Assembly: GCA_006384855.1 (NCBI GenBank)
Contig: VCJN01001726.1
Location: forward strand, 1 to 64,000
Length of the DNA stretch: 64,000 nucleotides
Origin: Tetraselmis striata
Lineage: Eukaryota > Chlorophyta > Chlorodendrophyceae > Chlorodendrales > Chlorodendraceae
Direction of reading: 5' to 3'
Program-made: the position numbers and the translations under genes
The notes under the pieces: model-generated
Database searches by the model: none
Seen by the model: the letters and a program-made list of their open reading frames with translations, nothing else
What the model was told of the DNA's origin: nothing
In this document: positions 22,831 to 34,640 of the stretch, one piece after another
How positions within the stretch are numbered: the first letter of the stretch is position 1
Layout of the letters: every line of letters begins with the position of its first letter

Positions 22831-24985
22831 TGATTACATGAGCTAGACGCAACAATCAAGAAATCCACACAGAAATCCAGAAGGAAATCCAGAAGGAAAT
22901 CCAGCTACGGGCCAACAGAGGCAGGAACCGCCATGGTAGCCTCCGACCAGGCATCGCCACCAGCCAGCCGCCGCTCCACGCAGTAGGGACGCTCTCCCCA
23001 GCACACAATCCCGGGCCACTCCAATAGCGGCACTAGGCCGAATGTAATGTGAAGGCGCCGACAGGAAAGGAGCTTCGAAGTTGAGGTCTCGCAGCAAGGA
23101 GCGGAAGTGGGGGGGTCCAACCCAGAACGGGGCGCCACGGGCGTGCAACAGACGCAGGCCACCCAACGCCAGATGCGCCGCCAGCTCGGTCGCGTCCTTT
23201 TCCGCCAAACGTAGAACGCCTTCCCCAGCACAACATCCCGGGCCACTCCAATAGCGGCACTAGGCCGAATGTAATGTGGAGGCGCCGACAGGACAGGAAG
23301 GGAGAGGGTGCTCAACGAGTAGGAAATGCAGAGCCGGCCGGGCCAGCAACGACGTAAGACGCCGGTGTCCAGCGCGCTTTGTTCCGCCTAGCGCCAGATC
23401 CGCCGCCAGCTCGGTCGCGTCCCCTTCCGCCGAACGTAGAACTCCCTTCCCAGCAGAACATCCCGGGCCACTCCAATAGCGGCACTAGGCCGAATGTAAT
23501 GTGGAGGCGCCGACAGGACAGGAAGGGAGAGGGTGCTCAAAGAACAGCGAACAAGGACTTGACCGGACCGGCAACAACGTAAGACGCCGGTGTCCAGCGC
23601 ACGTTGTTCCGCCCAGCGCCAGATCCGCCGCCAGCTCGGTCGCGTCCCCTTCCGCCAAACGTAGAACTCCCTTCCCAGCAGAACATCCCGGGCCACTCCA
23701 ATAGCGGCACTAGGCCGAATGTAATGTGGAGGCGCCGACAGGACAGGAAGGGAGAGGGTGCTCAAAGAACAGCGAACAGGGACTTGACCGGACCAGCAAC
23801 GACGTAAGACGCCGGTGTCCAGCCAGCTCACACTGCTCCTCCGCGGCAGTGGCAGCACGGGCGGGGCCAAGGCAACCAAGGCGCCACCCGTGCACGATCC
23901 CCGCCCCCATCCCCAGCCGGGGGTGGAGGCGGAGGAAGGGCCCGCGATTCCGAGGGCCGAGGACGGTCGTCGGGCCCGCCCAGGCGGCGGTGGGTGGGAT
24001 TGAATATATAATTAGAATGGTGAAGGACTGTATCAGGTAGCTCGAGGATTGAATCCCACCCACCCACCGCCGCCTGGGCGGGCCCGACGACCGTCCTCGG
24101 CCCTCGGAATCGCGGGCCCTTCCTCCGCCTCCACCCCCGGCTGGGGATGGGGGCGGGGATCGTGCACGGGTGGCGCCTTGGTTGCCTTGGCCCCGCCCGT
24201 GCTGCCACTGCCGCGGAGGAGCAGTGTGAGCTGGACACCGGCGTCTTACGTCGTTGCTGGTCCGGTCAAGTCCATGTTCGCTGTTCTTTGAGCACCCTCT
24301 CCCTTCCTGTCCTGTCGGCGCCTCCACATTACATTCGGCCTAGTGCCGCTATTGGAGTGGCCCGGGATGTTCTGCTGGGAAGGGAGTTCTACGTTCGGCG
24401 GAAGGGGACGCGACCGAGCTGGCGGCGGATCTGGCGCTAGGCGGAACAAAGCGCGCTGGACACCGGCGTCTTACGTCGTTGCTGGTCCGGTCAAGTCCAT
24501 GTTCGCTGTTCTTTGAGCACCCTCTCCCTTCTTGTCATGTCGGCGCCTCCACATTACATTCGGCCTAGTGCCGCTATTGGAGTGGCCCGGGATGTTGTGC
24601 TGGGGAAGGCGTTCTACGTTTGGCGGAAAAGGACGCGACCGAGCTGGCGGCGCATCTGGCGTTGGGTGGCCTGCGTCTGTTGCACGCCCGTGGCGCCCCG
24701 TTCTGGGTTGGACCCCCCCACTTCCGCTCCTTGCTGCGAGACCTCAACTTCGAAGCTCCTTTCCTGTCGGCGCCTTCACATTACATTCGGCCTAGTGCCG
24801 CTATTGGAGTGGCCCGGGATTGTGTGCTGGGGAGAGCGTCCCTACTGCGTGGAGCGGCGGCTGGCTGGTGGCGATGCCTGGTCGGAGGCTACCATGGCGG
24901 TTCCTGCCTCTGTTGGCCCGTAGCTGGATTTCCTTCTGGATTTCTGTGTGGATTTCTTGAATGTTGCGTCTAGCTCATGTAATCA
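22831..24985. mobile_element. Foldback (FB-like) element: long inverted arms made of tandem repeats
   Basis: The left arm 22831-24004 and right arm 24048-24985 are reverse complements, with a short AT-rich loop at 24005-24047. The outer ends are tgattacatgagctagacgc and its complement. Each arm is built of ~226-bp units: the landmark atcccgggccactcc occurs at 23008, 23234, 23460 and 23685 on the left, and its complement at about 24361, 24587 and 24813 on the right. The left arm therefore has four units and the right arm three, which explains their length difference. Open frames run through the arms on both strands simply because the arms mirror each other. Inverted arms composed of tandem repeats are the defining layout of Foldback elements in Drosophila. 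No transposase is encoded, and no clear target-site duplication was found. Confidence 0.85.
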
Positions 24986-27382
24986 TTCAATTATATATAT
25001 TCAAGCAGTACAGGGACGCGCGTAGCACGCGCATGAAATAATTGCTAAGCAATACTCGTACCCGGGTACTGTACAACATTCGTCGCGCGAAGGAGCACGA
25101 TGTGGGCTGTAAGGATTATATATGAGCCAGCTGCAAAATGATTACATGAGCCAGCTGCAAAATCCAAGAAACCCATAGAGAAATATATATATGGGCTATA
25201 TGTGTAGCGTGGCTTGGTACTGCTGTGCGTACTACTGCGGGTCAGCCGCCAAGTTCGCCCCGAGAAATGCTAAGTATTGCGGGTAACATACATACGAGCA
25301 CAGAAACCGGTACCGCTGTGCGTGGTTAATTCGTCCAGCCAGGGTATTCGATATGACTCTGGCCCCCTCGACCCTCCGCCTCCTGGCTGTGGCTTGGCCG
25401 GTGGGGGTTCCGCACCGTGGGGCGTCTTCAGGTCCCCCCCCCCCCCCCCCCCGCCGGGTCTTTTATTGGGGTCATGATTGCCGTGTGGGTCGCGGTTCCG
25501 CGGGGGTGGTGGTGGTGGTGGGCGCGCGGCGCTGCGCTGCGACGGCGCGGGTGCAATTGAAATTGAAATTGAAATTGAATACAACGTGCTAGTCTGCTGC
25601 TCTCCACCGCCCAGACTGGATTGTTCTCCGGGCCTGCCATCTCTAACCATAATTATTAGGGGACACATATAGTGTTATTACAACGCGGGTGCATTCGTCG
25701 ATTCCTGGCGGGGGCATTAGGGCGCACCTATCAGCGTCCCGCCCCCCTATGCAAGCACGCGAATCAGGGATGAAGTCCGACGCCCCGGCGGTGGCTGCGA
25801 TGCACCTCGCCTACGCTGCGATTTTCGCCCCCTCGGTTTATTTGCGGTGCACCCCCCGAGTCGACTGCCCGCGCTTGGGCCACCACGTGTTCCATGGCGC
25901 GCCGCCCGTAGTGCCACCACTTGCGTGTCCTGCAACCCCCCCTCCCCCCCAGCCCACCGCTCCGTCCCCCTGTGTGGTTCTCCCGGCGTCAGCGGCTGAC
26001 GTGCCGGCGCCGCCCTCGCGGCCACCGCTGGGTGGTGTGCTAACCGCGACGTCTACCGCATCATGTTGCCCCTTGCGCCGTTGCAGGCCACGGTTGTCGG
26101 CGTCTATCCCACCGCTCGGCCCGTCCTCCTCCCCATGCTGGACCGCACTCTCGCCTATATGCTAGGCGCTTCCTTCCTATGGACGACCGGTGGTATGAAC
26201 GAGCCAAGGGTGTTGTCTGCGTGTTCGCGGGGCTGGTACTGTGACCCTACCCATACACCAGCCCCGCGGTTATGCGGAAAATGGCGGAGGTATGGGAGGC
26301 CACACCGGTTCGCGTAGGTACTCGTTTCTGAAGACCGTAAACGGGTCTCAAATCCGAGATGTGTAGCTGGCAACGCTTTTTGGCGACGTGGCACGCGCTA
26401 CGTGCGTAATATTAGCACGTGACCGCTTGCTCTCCTCCCTCATCATCCCGCCGCCAGCCCCATCCATGCCCGCGACACACAAGACGAGGCACCTGAACGC
26501 CACCATATGCCTACGTTAGCGCACTGCTACCGCGGTATGCGCGTGATGGTGCCGGCCGGTGTGTTCGATTGGCATCGGTGGGGCGGGATGGGTTGGCGAG
26601 ACGGGTGGTCACGTGGGCTCCGAGCCTTGATCAAATGACGTTATATTTGACTGTATCAACCGGATACTAATCACTATTCGCACTCGTTTCGGTAGTTGCA
26701 GCTCAGGATTGTGACCCCGCTGTACACAGCTTAACCCCGGGAGGATTTCATTTAGCGAGTACCCGGGGAACCGGTGTGGCGGCGGATGTTGTGCGTGCCG
26801 GCTTCTCGGTGTGCGGGGCGCACCAATTGTGGCGCGAGTCACGGGATGGCAACGAGTTAAACTACTAGAGTAGGGAGGCGGAGGAGTTACCGACGGACAC
26901 GTCTCGGAGTGCCAGCGGCGGAATAAGCGCCGGTTCTTGTGTGCAAAGGCGCGGGCGGCTTTTGCAAAGGCTGCGGAGGGGGCGCAGATGTTGCTGCGGA
27001 TGCGGTGCCGCTAGCGATGGTAGATTTTCACAGTCGGGCGGCGAAACTCACCGTAGCGCCGCGCTCGCCAAGCGCTGACCACCGCCGACCTCGGCATGAT
27101 GTTTGTCGCCGCTGCGGTGCTCCCCGCTCTGGAAGCCCTCCATCCGCCTCATGCACCCACCGACCCATAGTAATCTCCCCCCGAGGATCAGCGGTTGCCG
27201 CCGTCGTGGGGTGGCAATCCGGATGAGGGGCAGCGGTGGGGGGAGGACCATCGGCGAGTTCTGCGCCGTGATCCCCCCTTTTTCCGCCGGGCATGTGGAA
27301 TGGTGGCGTTGGGAGCACATTCGAGACATGGACGTACATGGACGTACCATGGACGTAGTGGTGTCTGTCGGTTAACCGGTGC
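24986..27382. other. Repeat-rich region without a supported gene
   Basis: Just outside the foldback element, the motif gattacatgagccagctgc (25138) is another inverted copy of the shared element end. A C-run lies at about 25434-25452 and a short gaaatt repeat at 25553-25578. Open frames at 25689-26165 and 26939-27226 are GC-driven and have no domains. Confidence 0.45.
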
Positions 27383-27727
27383 TTGGTTGGGCTGTGCCAC
27401 TCGCGCATTGCAGCTTTCTTGGCGAGTGGCACCGTCTTTGCGCTCCACACGGACGACCCCGCTTCGCGCCAGGAGCGGGCGCAGCGCGACCAGCCGCTAC
27501 GAGTACGCCCGCTCGGCGTCGGTTCCGTGCCGGCGCGTTTGGCCTCCGCCCACGCGTTGGTGCAGGTGGGCGCGGATGCGCGAGAGGCCATGGGCCCGGT
27601 GAAGCGCAACTTCAAGTCGAGAGATGGCTGTGAGACGGCGTATGTGAGCGTGTTGGCGGCGGAGCAGCTTTTTGGCGGGCGTGGCACTGGGGGGAATAAA
27701 GGGATGCTAGACTACCAATTAAAGTAA
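27383..27727 (+). CDS. Unrecognised small open frame, possibly an element fragment
   Basis: An open frame of 114 codons with even composition and a protein-like C-terminal half (GPVKRNFKSRDGC, YVSVLAAEQLF). I see no known domain, signal peptide or membrane segment. It could be the last exon of a gene whose upstream exons I cannot identify, or part of a mobile element. Treat as tentative. Confidence 0.25.
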   Translation: MVGLCHSRIAAFLASGTVFALHTDDPASRQERAQRDQPLRVRPLGVGSVPARLASAHALVQVGADAREAMGPVKRNFKSRDGCETAYVSVLAAEQLFGGRGTGGNKGMLDYQLK

Positions 27728-27929
27728 TAAGTAAGCGTACACCCGGGACTAACCACTACAAGCTCTTGCGTTTTCGCATGGTCGGCCCTAGACAGCCACC
27801 CCAGGGGTTGCCACGCGGGGTAGGCCTGCTGGCTGCCCTTGCGCTTCTGAGAGACCCCTAGGTCCGCGCCACGTCGTCGTCGCGCTAGGCTGAATGCCTA
27901 CCGACCGCGACCCCGATACCAGTCCGTCT
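27728..27929. other. Short spacer
   Basis: Nothing recognisable. Confidence 0.35.
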
Positions 27930-28410
27930 GGCTAGCAGCAAAGGCGGCAAGAGGCTCACCGACAGGGTCAGTTTTTGAGTTCTCGGATACCGGCATGTGA
28001 CGGGATACCAATTGTGCAGCAAGATGGCTCAAGGAGCGGGCGCAGAGGCGGGAGTGGGCGCGGATGGGCACCCGCGGGTCGCGCCAGAGACGCGCAAGAG
28101 CGTCCCGCAGTACTTTCAGCAATACTTGTGTAATCGCGCGAACTAGCCCACTCGGCCGCCGCCCCGCCAATAGCCCGTCTAGCTAGCAGCACAGGCGAAC
28201 GAGACCCACCGAAAGGGCTGATGTTTGAGTTCCCGGGTCTAGATTGCTGAGCTATGACAACCCTCGTGCACTGAGCTTGCTCAAGCATGGACCAGATACG
28301 GGGTCGCGCGGAGTATTGGGCTCGCAGGTGGGCACCATCGGGTCGCCAAGAGACGCGCGAGAGCGCCCCGAAATGCTTTTAGCAATACTTTCGTAATGTC
28401 GCACATACAT
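27930..28410 (-). repeat. Two diverged tandem copies of a ~245-bp unit
   Basis: Units at about 27930-28145 and 28181-28400 share ctagcagca at the left, gagttc in the middle, and gcaatact near the right. On the minus strand both encode a common peptide (ITQVLLKVLRDALARL and ITKVLLKAFRGALARL), so the duplication derives from coding DNA of unknown family. Confidence 0.5.
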
Positions 28411-28865
28411 ACCGTATGAACTATAATAGTGTTTTTTATAACGATCCAACCTATCACTATCAACCCCATAACATGACCGACCCGCGGGTGAAAACCCCCG
28501 GGACGACCACCTCCAGACCGACGTTGTGAGCCAAATGTGCCCCTCAAAGGTAAAGCATGGGTGTCGAGTTGACCGTGCGGGTTGCTCAAGCTCACAGGCG
28601 GTGCTAGCTCGTTAATTAGCACGTGCGATTACTAACCCCCATCCTATTTCTACTAGAATCGCTATGTGCACATAGCTATCTGCACGACACTTGTACGTTT
28701 GCCATTACAAACCTCGCGATGTCGTCCGATCTTGTACAGGTAGTCGTTTTAATCATCGACGCCCCGTATCGCGTTTGCTATGTGCACATTTCATGTGCGC
28801 ACATAGCTATGTGCGCATGCGCGAATGCTTGGAAAGCTGCTCGGATTGTACTTGCACTACGCGAA
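28411..28865. other. AT-richer stretch with perfect palindromes
   Basis: Two self-complementary sites occur: gctatgtgcacatagc at 28661-28676 and a 22-bp palindrome centred on acatagctatgt at 28796-28817. A related word (atgtgcacatagctat) recurs at about 31228. They lie at the outer edges of the recombinase element below. Confidence 0.6.
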
Positions 28866-29030
28866 ATGTTTTAACTTGTTTCTTGGATTTCCTCCATTCC
28901 CTAACCGCTTTTCTGGCAACCTTCCTGCTCAGTGGTATGGGTTAGTAGGCACATGTCGCTGCACCCTTCTGGGAGCAAGACGAGTAGACATAAACGCCGC
29001 CATGATAGTTGAGCATGCCATCTTCCAGTT
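28866..29030 (+). repeat. Direct repeat flanking the tyrosine-recombinase gene, left copy
   Basis: Starts cttgtttcttggatttcctcc and runs through ctcagtggtatgggttagtag. The matching copy is at 30948-31110 in the same orientation. Confidence 0.65.
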
Positions 29031-29162
29031 TCGTTGCGTTGCACGCAACGACTAACTATGTCGTAACATGTTGCGAGCAAGGTCACCCCAGGTTGTTAAA
29101 GACCACACCCGGCTCACCACTACTCGTGCGTGAAATTATCATCCGTACGTCCGTGCGTCATC

Positions 29163-30835
29163 ATGTCAGATGGAGAAGAACCCGTCGTTGAGCCGACGCT
29201 CGAATCGCTACAAGCAGACATTAAGGCCCAGTCTACATTGTCGCACGAGCTTGCAACAACGTTAACTCAATTGACGGGTCATGACCGAGTTTTTTTATGG
29301 AGACGGAGTACATGGCTTCGGCTCTAGGCACCGCGTCGCGGGACAGCCGACATGCAACGGGAGAGCCGCAGAGCGCCCCGCCTTGCTAGAGCTAGCCCAT
29401 AGCAACCGTGTCGGAGCAACATCCGTGAGTAACGCGGAGGACTACCTCACGGTGCCAAAGCTACAGCAGCGAGCAAACTTTGGTCACGAGGCCGTTCAAC
29501 CGGTCAGCCGGGTGCCTTGGCTCTTTCCACTGAGTACACACCTGACGAACGAGTACCTCAAGCAGGATGACCGGCGTCTGACGGCCCAGGAGGAGTATCT
29601 GTGGATGTCGCGTTTCGGAGCCCACATGGCCGCAGAACCTTACCGCCGCTGTCGAATATTTTGCTAAAATGATCCGGCCCCAAATTACTCCGCCGGCCAA
29701 GCGCCGTACTTACGTACTTGACGAGGCCGAAGTTGTCGCCCCTTGGGCTGCTTCACTCCGGTCTCGTCTACAAGACAACGGACCCTCGACCTCCTCTCCA
29801 ACTCCCTCACCGCTCAGACGCCCAAAAGCTATGTACGCCGGCAGACTGTCTCAATTCGCGGAGTTACGCCACGTCTCCGAGAACATCAATCCATTGGAAG
29901 CGACTACTACCACTACTATCGCCCGGTGCGTTGCTTGGATTGGCGAGCGGGGTCACATTGGGGCTAAGTCGTTACAACCCTATCTGTCAGCAATCAACAC
30001 GTTCTTTGAGCTACACAAGCTCGACCCAATCGCCAAGGACAGCATGGACCTTACTGTTGCTCGTCGTGGCCTGGTCCTCAGGCAACGCCGCCTGGAGGCT
30101 GCCCCTTTGCGATTCCGTATGCATGCTAATGTCGCTTACAACTTCGTCGAGCGCGCATAGTTGATTGTGTCTGCTTCCCCTCCCGTGGACCATCACGACT
30201 TCCGAGCCCGCATGGCCTCGGTTGTCAACTTCATGTTCTTTGCCAGGGACTTAGTGGCGTGTCCTGCCGAGTGCGAGACGCACATGTCGACGACTACAAC
30301 ATTACCCTACATGTGTGCTGCGAGAAGGGACGCGCCGGTCGACGCGGCCCGGACGACCTGCGCGTACTGCTCCATCCCGTGTCGGAGCACCCCCGCATTG
30401 CGCGTCTCCTGCGCCACTTCATCGACCACGTAGGCCCCCCTGGCCCATGTTGCCTTCGCCAAAACAAACTTTTGGGCGGTCACCCCGAGCGAGCAGTCCA
30501 AGTCCTGGACTGCCGCTACAATGTCGGACTAGCTCTCTACGGCCGTTATATTAATTAGTCTTGCCGGTGCTGCCCCCCCCCCCCCCCCCCCCCCCCCCGG
30601 CGGCACTTCATGGAGCTCACACAGCGTTATCAAGGGAGCCGCATATGCCGCTAACGCCATCGGAGCTCCACTGTCCCGCATCCGCTACCAAAGCGGTTGG
30701 GCTACCAACTCCGACGTCGTTCTGGACTACATCGACCCCAACCGACGTCTTTCCTTTGCCTGGCGCGTGATTTTTCTTCGGTCACATCGCACCTCTCCGC
30801 CACTACCAAGTCCAACAAGACTCCGCAGCGTTAGG
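29163..30835 (+). pseudogene. Tyrosine recombinase of a DIRS/Crypton-like element, broken
   Basis: Successive frames give one protein-like path. At 29163-29325 is an N-terminal coiled-coil-like stretch (SLQADIKAQSTLSHELA). From 29281 to 29667, in a shifted frame, is a segment of unknown role. At 29669-30160 is a core-binding SAM-like domain (MYAGRLSQFAELR, SLQPYLSAINTFFELHK). The frame then breaks, and near 30610-30730 is the catalytic end: HSVIKGAAYAANAIGAP (HxxK where HxxR is usual), GWATNSDVVLDYIDP with the expected Trp and Tyr. Such enzymes insert DIRS, Ngaro or Crypton elements by strand exchange. Stops, shifts, a C-run at 30571-30598, and the HxxK change indicate a dead copy. No reverse transcriptase was found nearby, which favours Crypton over DIRS, though truncation is possible. 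Confidence 0.65.
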
Positions 30836-30947
30836 TGGCCTTCCCGGTGCCCCCTTCGCGACCTCGCGCTACCCCTTCTCCGTCAATATACCGCTCTCTC
30901 GGTTCGCTCATCACTGGCAAAACCAGACTCAACTTAGAAATGTTCCG

Positions 30948-31110
30948 AACTTGTTTATGGGATTTTCTCCTTTCCCTAACCGCTTTTCCGGCTACGGTGC
31001 GTTCTGCTCAGTGGTACGTGTTAGTAGGCACCTATCGTTGCTCCCTTTTGGGAGCAGCACAAATAGACATGAAAGCAGTCATAACCACCGAGCCTATCAT
31101 CTTCCAGGTC
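30948..31110 (+). repeat. Direct repeat flanking the tyrosine-recombinase gene, right copy
   Basis: Diverged copy of 28866-29030, same orientation, beginning cttgtttatgggattttctcc. Together the two copies bracket the recombinase frames. Confidence 0.65.
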
Positions 31111-32156
31111 CCCCCATGGCTCCGCTTTCCCTCCACGTTTTCACTTAACCTTCATGCCAATTTCGGCTCTTGTCCGTGTAAAACAGCATGCGCGACTTTT
31201 TGGCAAAACCAGACTCGATTTTTAAATGTGCACATAGCTATTTGCACACCTTATAATTCCTATATGCACACGGTATGTGCGCACGGATCAAGCGGACGTC
31301 CCACAGCGCCTCGATGTTACCGCAACGTCATTGGACGGCGATCGAGCGGCGCCGGCAAGGTCCGCCGGGTTAGCGCGGCGCCAGCTACCGGTTCTTGTTC
31401 GAGTAGCCGCTCCGGGGTACAGACAAGGATGGGCGCAACAGAACATCCTTACCACCATCAACTCGTCGCGTGCGGGCCTTGTTCCCGAAACGGCCGTAGA
31501 CTCGGGCGCCTCGGCCCCAGGCTGCGCGGAGAGAGCGGCGTCACGCATCTTGTACACGCTCGTGAACATCTTTTCGTGTGCGAGCTTGGTCAGCCGAGTC
31601 ACTATCACAATCACCGAGAGTGACTTATGCACCTTGCGATTGGTTGCGGGCGCAGCCATCGCACTTGCGGTTGCGCTAGAGCGGATCATGCGCGCGCGCC
31701 TGCTCTAGGTATCAGACTGGACCATGTTGTTGGCAAGATTCGGTGACGGGGTCGGCGAGCAAGGGATTGGTGACTACGGGAACCGGCAGCGACTTAATTT
31801 CAAACGCGAGGCGCGGACCGGGGCGGGAGGCGTTCGGATTATCCCGTACATGCTCCCGCCACGGCCGGTGGCGACACCCTTTCGCGCATGCTCTTCGGAT
31901 ATTGTCGAGGGAGCTCGGATTCCTATTTGCATAGTGTAGGACCGATATGACCCGGCCGTGTGCATACCGTACGGGTAGTTTTGTTATGTGCATGTGTGCA
32001 TATAGCGCCGTATAGGACAGTTGTAAAAGTACCTATTACTTGATATTCGGAATGCATTCAATGAGGTATCCCGGGTGCGATACTTTACGGCGTGCTTCGG
32101 CACCCACGTCTACGGGTACATGGCATGGTCCCTTTTTTCAAGATGTTGTCCGACCG
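31111..32156. other. No supported gene
   Basis: The phrase ggcaaaaccagactc occurs twice (about 30918 and 31203). An open frame at 31277-31708 ends in a hydrophobic stretch but has no recognisable domain or context, so it is not called. Confidence 0.4.
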
Positions 32157-32900
32157 CCCTAGTGCCTTGTGAGGATATGTTTTCATGGCATATATACAAG
32201 ACGAGTATACAACACGGGCCGCGTCAGCATCATTAGCGGATATTTACTACATACTACTAATATTACACGTGCCTCGCGACTATAAGAGTCGCGCCGCTCC
32301 GTAGGACGCTGCCCGCTACACCCACATCACACTACCGGGTCAAGCTAGGGCACCGCGGAGGAGCAACCAACAACCGGCACACAACCAGGGAAGGATGGAA
32401 CGAAGTTAAGATGTTTAGGTCTGGGGATGGTTGAGCGGCGGCGGGCTACTCCGTGCGTGCAGCGGTTGACCCCGTACTTCGCGAGGTCTTGTGCGGTCAT
32501 ATGACGGTGGCGGCTCCAGTAGGCCGCGCCCTTGCGACGCTTGCTTGGGATGCACATAGGGATGTCACAATCCTGGCAATTTTAGGAGGTCCAGCCCACC
32601 TTGCCTTCGTCCACACGACACATAGTGCAGCGGAAGGACTTGTTGGTGTTGTCGTTGCCACGGCGAATTCCGAGGTGGAGGATGTTGTGAGGTAGCGGGA
32701 GCGGCTCGTCGTTCGGAATGTATGTTTCATCTCCGTCCACTCCGACAGTCCCACTGCGATGGGTTTGTAGCCCGGCGTGTATACCCTGGCGCCGACTCCC
32801 ACCACTCCGCCGCGATGGATACGGGAGCCGTCGGTGTACGTGAAGCGTTTCGGGTCGTGCCGTATTGTCAGCGGTTGTAAGGATGGGATTCATGTATAGT
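32157..32900 (-). pseudogene. 3' end of a second piggyBac-like element
   Basis: Begins with the element end ccctagtgcc at 32157 and then matches the 3' flank and C-terminal coding region of the element at 38364-38999 (for example gaggagcaaccaaca). Encoded on the minus strand, in several frames, are the zinc-ribbon pieces RCTMCRVDEGKVGWTS and MCIPSKRRKGAAYWSRHRHM, which parallel the intact copy. Frame breaks separate them. No upstream catalytic domain or right end was found, so this copy is truncated. Confidence 0.7.
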
Positions 32901-33774
32901 CAACGGGCTGAGTTCCGACGTTGCGGGTGGTAGTTGCCATTCGCGGAGCGGTCGGGGAAGGCGGCGGCATGTTGTTGGGGCTCTGGTTGCTTCCGGGCCT
33001 ACCGGCCTTTGGGTGGTGTCGAGGTGGAAGTGCGGAGTGTGGTCGTGAGACATTGTCCGGAGGGCAGCCATCATCGTGGTTGAATCATCTATGGCGTTGA
33101 TGTTCTTGATGTAGAGGGCGGAAGCCACCGCATATGCACTCCCACCGGCCATTTAGTGCCCGTACTGGTACGAGTGTTGGAGGAGGACTGCGCGTCACCA
33201 CATATGTATTTATTACTGTCATTCCTTCTGGAGTTGGTCATGGTGAGGCCGCCTCCACTGCCCAATAACTACTTTCTATCGGTGGTACTGTCAATACCGC
33301 TTCTACACGCGCTTTTGTAGCTCGAGATACCGTAGCCCGCCGAGTTAGTGGCACCCCCTCCGTCAACATCAGCTCTTTACCTATTAGAATCGCTGTCGGG
33401 TACTAATGTTCCACCCTCGGGTACGGATACGGGTGCTGCCTCCGATTATCAGCCTACGGCCATACGGTCGTGCAACGCCATCTCAGCCATGCGATTCGCT
33501 TGCGTGACTTTGTGGCCCTGCTTGATCTTGGCTTCCAAATTAAGGGTGCCGTGGCCTCGCGACTTGATACCATGCGCTTGTACATCGTATGCGGCGGCCG
33601 GGCGCCCTATCGCCTTTCCATTCGGATCACGAGTCAGCCCGCAAGATGATTCCCCAAGTTGCATTTTCGGCCGCCACTGCGCGGGTGCTTGGCCTTCGTC
33701 CGCGTGGGGGTTCCGCGCTTGTCAGATGCCTTGGCCCCACGACGTACGGAAATGATCCGTAAGTTGTGGCTTCG
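32901..33774. other. No supported gene
   Basis: May contain diverged remains of the truncated piggyBac copy. Nothing else is recognised. Confidence 0.35.
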
Positions 33775-34640
33775 CTTTAATACGGATGGCTCGAGTCGGA
33801 TGCTACGGATTTTGTTGTGGATCATATGCCCGTCCGCCCCGTCGCGAACTACAAGGACCGCAAGCATACCGCATTGAAAAACCTGTGGGCTTCCGTGGCG
33901 TTTGGAGCGGTGACGGTGCTCGACCGAAACCGCTCGGGAGCCGGCGGCTTGACTCTTGAGATGAGTGGGTTGCGCCATGATGCTCATCGCTCGCAGCCGG
34001 CGGATTTGACGCTGATGGGGTTTGGTGTACGATTACATTATCGATTTCGCGTGCGTGTCCTCAACGACCCCCATTTGGGGCAACGACCCCCGTTGGTGCA
34101 CCCCGGGGATCGTGGCGACTGAATGGGGAGTAGAGCAAGTTATTGGCGGCGCGGACCGGGCATTCCGCGCCGGCAGTCCAGGGTGTCCATCGGTACTACC
34201 CTTTGTGGTTGAGGTCCGCGGTGGTATACATCTTATTCGGCGGGGTGTTGCTTATTGCCGTGCGCCCGTGCGCAGCTTTCGCCTGGCGGTCCTTCCGCTC
34301 CGAATTCGTGATCCCTTCGTGGTCATTCCATACATTCTCTTCGGAACTTTGTCGCCAGCCAACCTCCTGAGTTCCGCCATGATCACCTCTTGCGCATACA
34401 CGGCGGGGGTTGCTTCAGCGGGTCTATGCTTGCGTGCATGGTACCTTGAGCGGCAAGCATTTTCTCTGCAGCCGGTGTGCAGACGGTCAAGTATGGTGCG
34501 TGTGCTCGTACTTATTCCGTGCATCCTCTTCTGCTGCTGCTTCCACCTTGCTTGCGGTCGCCGTAGTGGGCATTTCCTAGTGCCGTTTCGGGTGATTTTT
34601 TGATTGCCTTTTCAAGCTAGCACATGTAAACATTCGTCTA
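33775..34640 (+). repeat. Dispersed repeat B, copy 2
   Basis: Partner of 10715-11540, encoding VDHMPVRPVANYK and LWASVA. It ends with tttttgattgccttttcaagctagcacatgtaa-type sequence (about 34596-34628), like the end of copy 1. Confidence 0.55.

Noticed and set aside
22843..24973. Paired frames of 67-136 codons on both strands in the foldback element
   Set aside because: They repeat with the arms and tandem units and have no domain; the palindrome alone explains them.
31277..31708. 143-codon frame ending in a hydrophobic segment
   Set aside because: No domain, no partner exon, and it lies in repeat-rich DNA.
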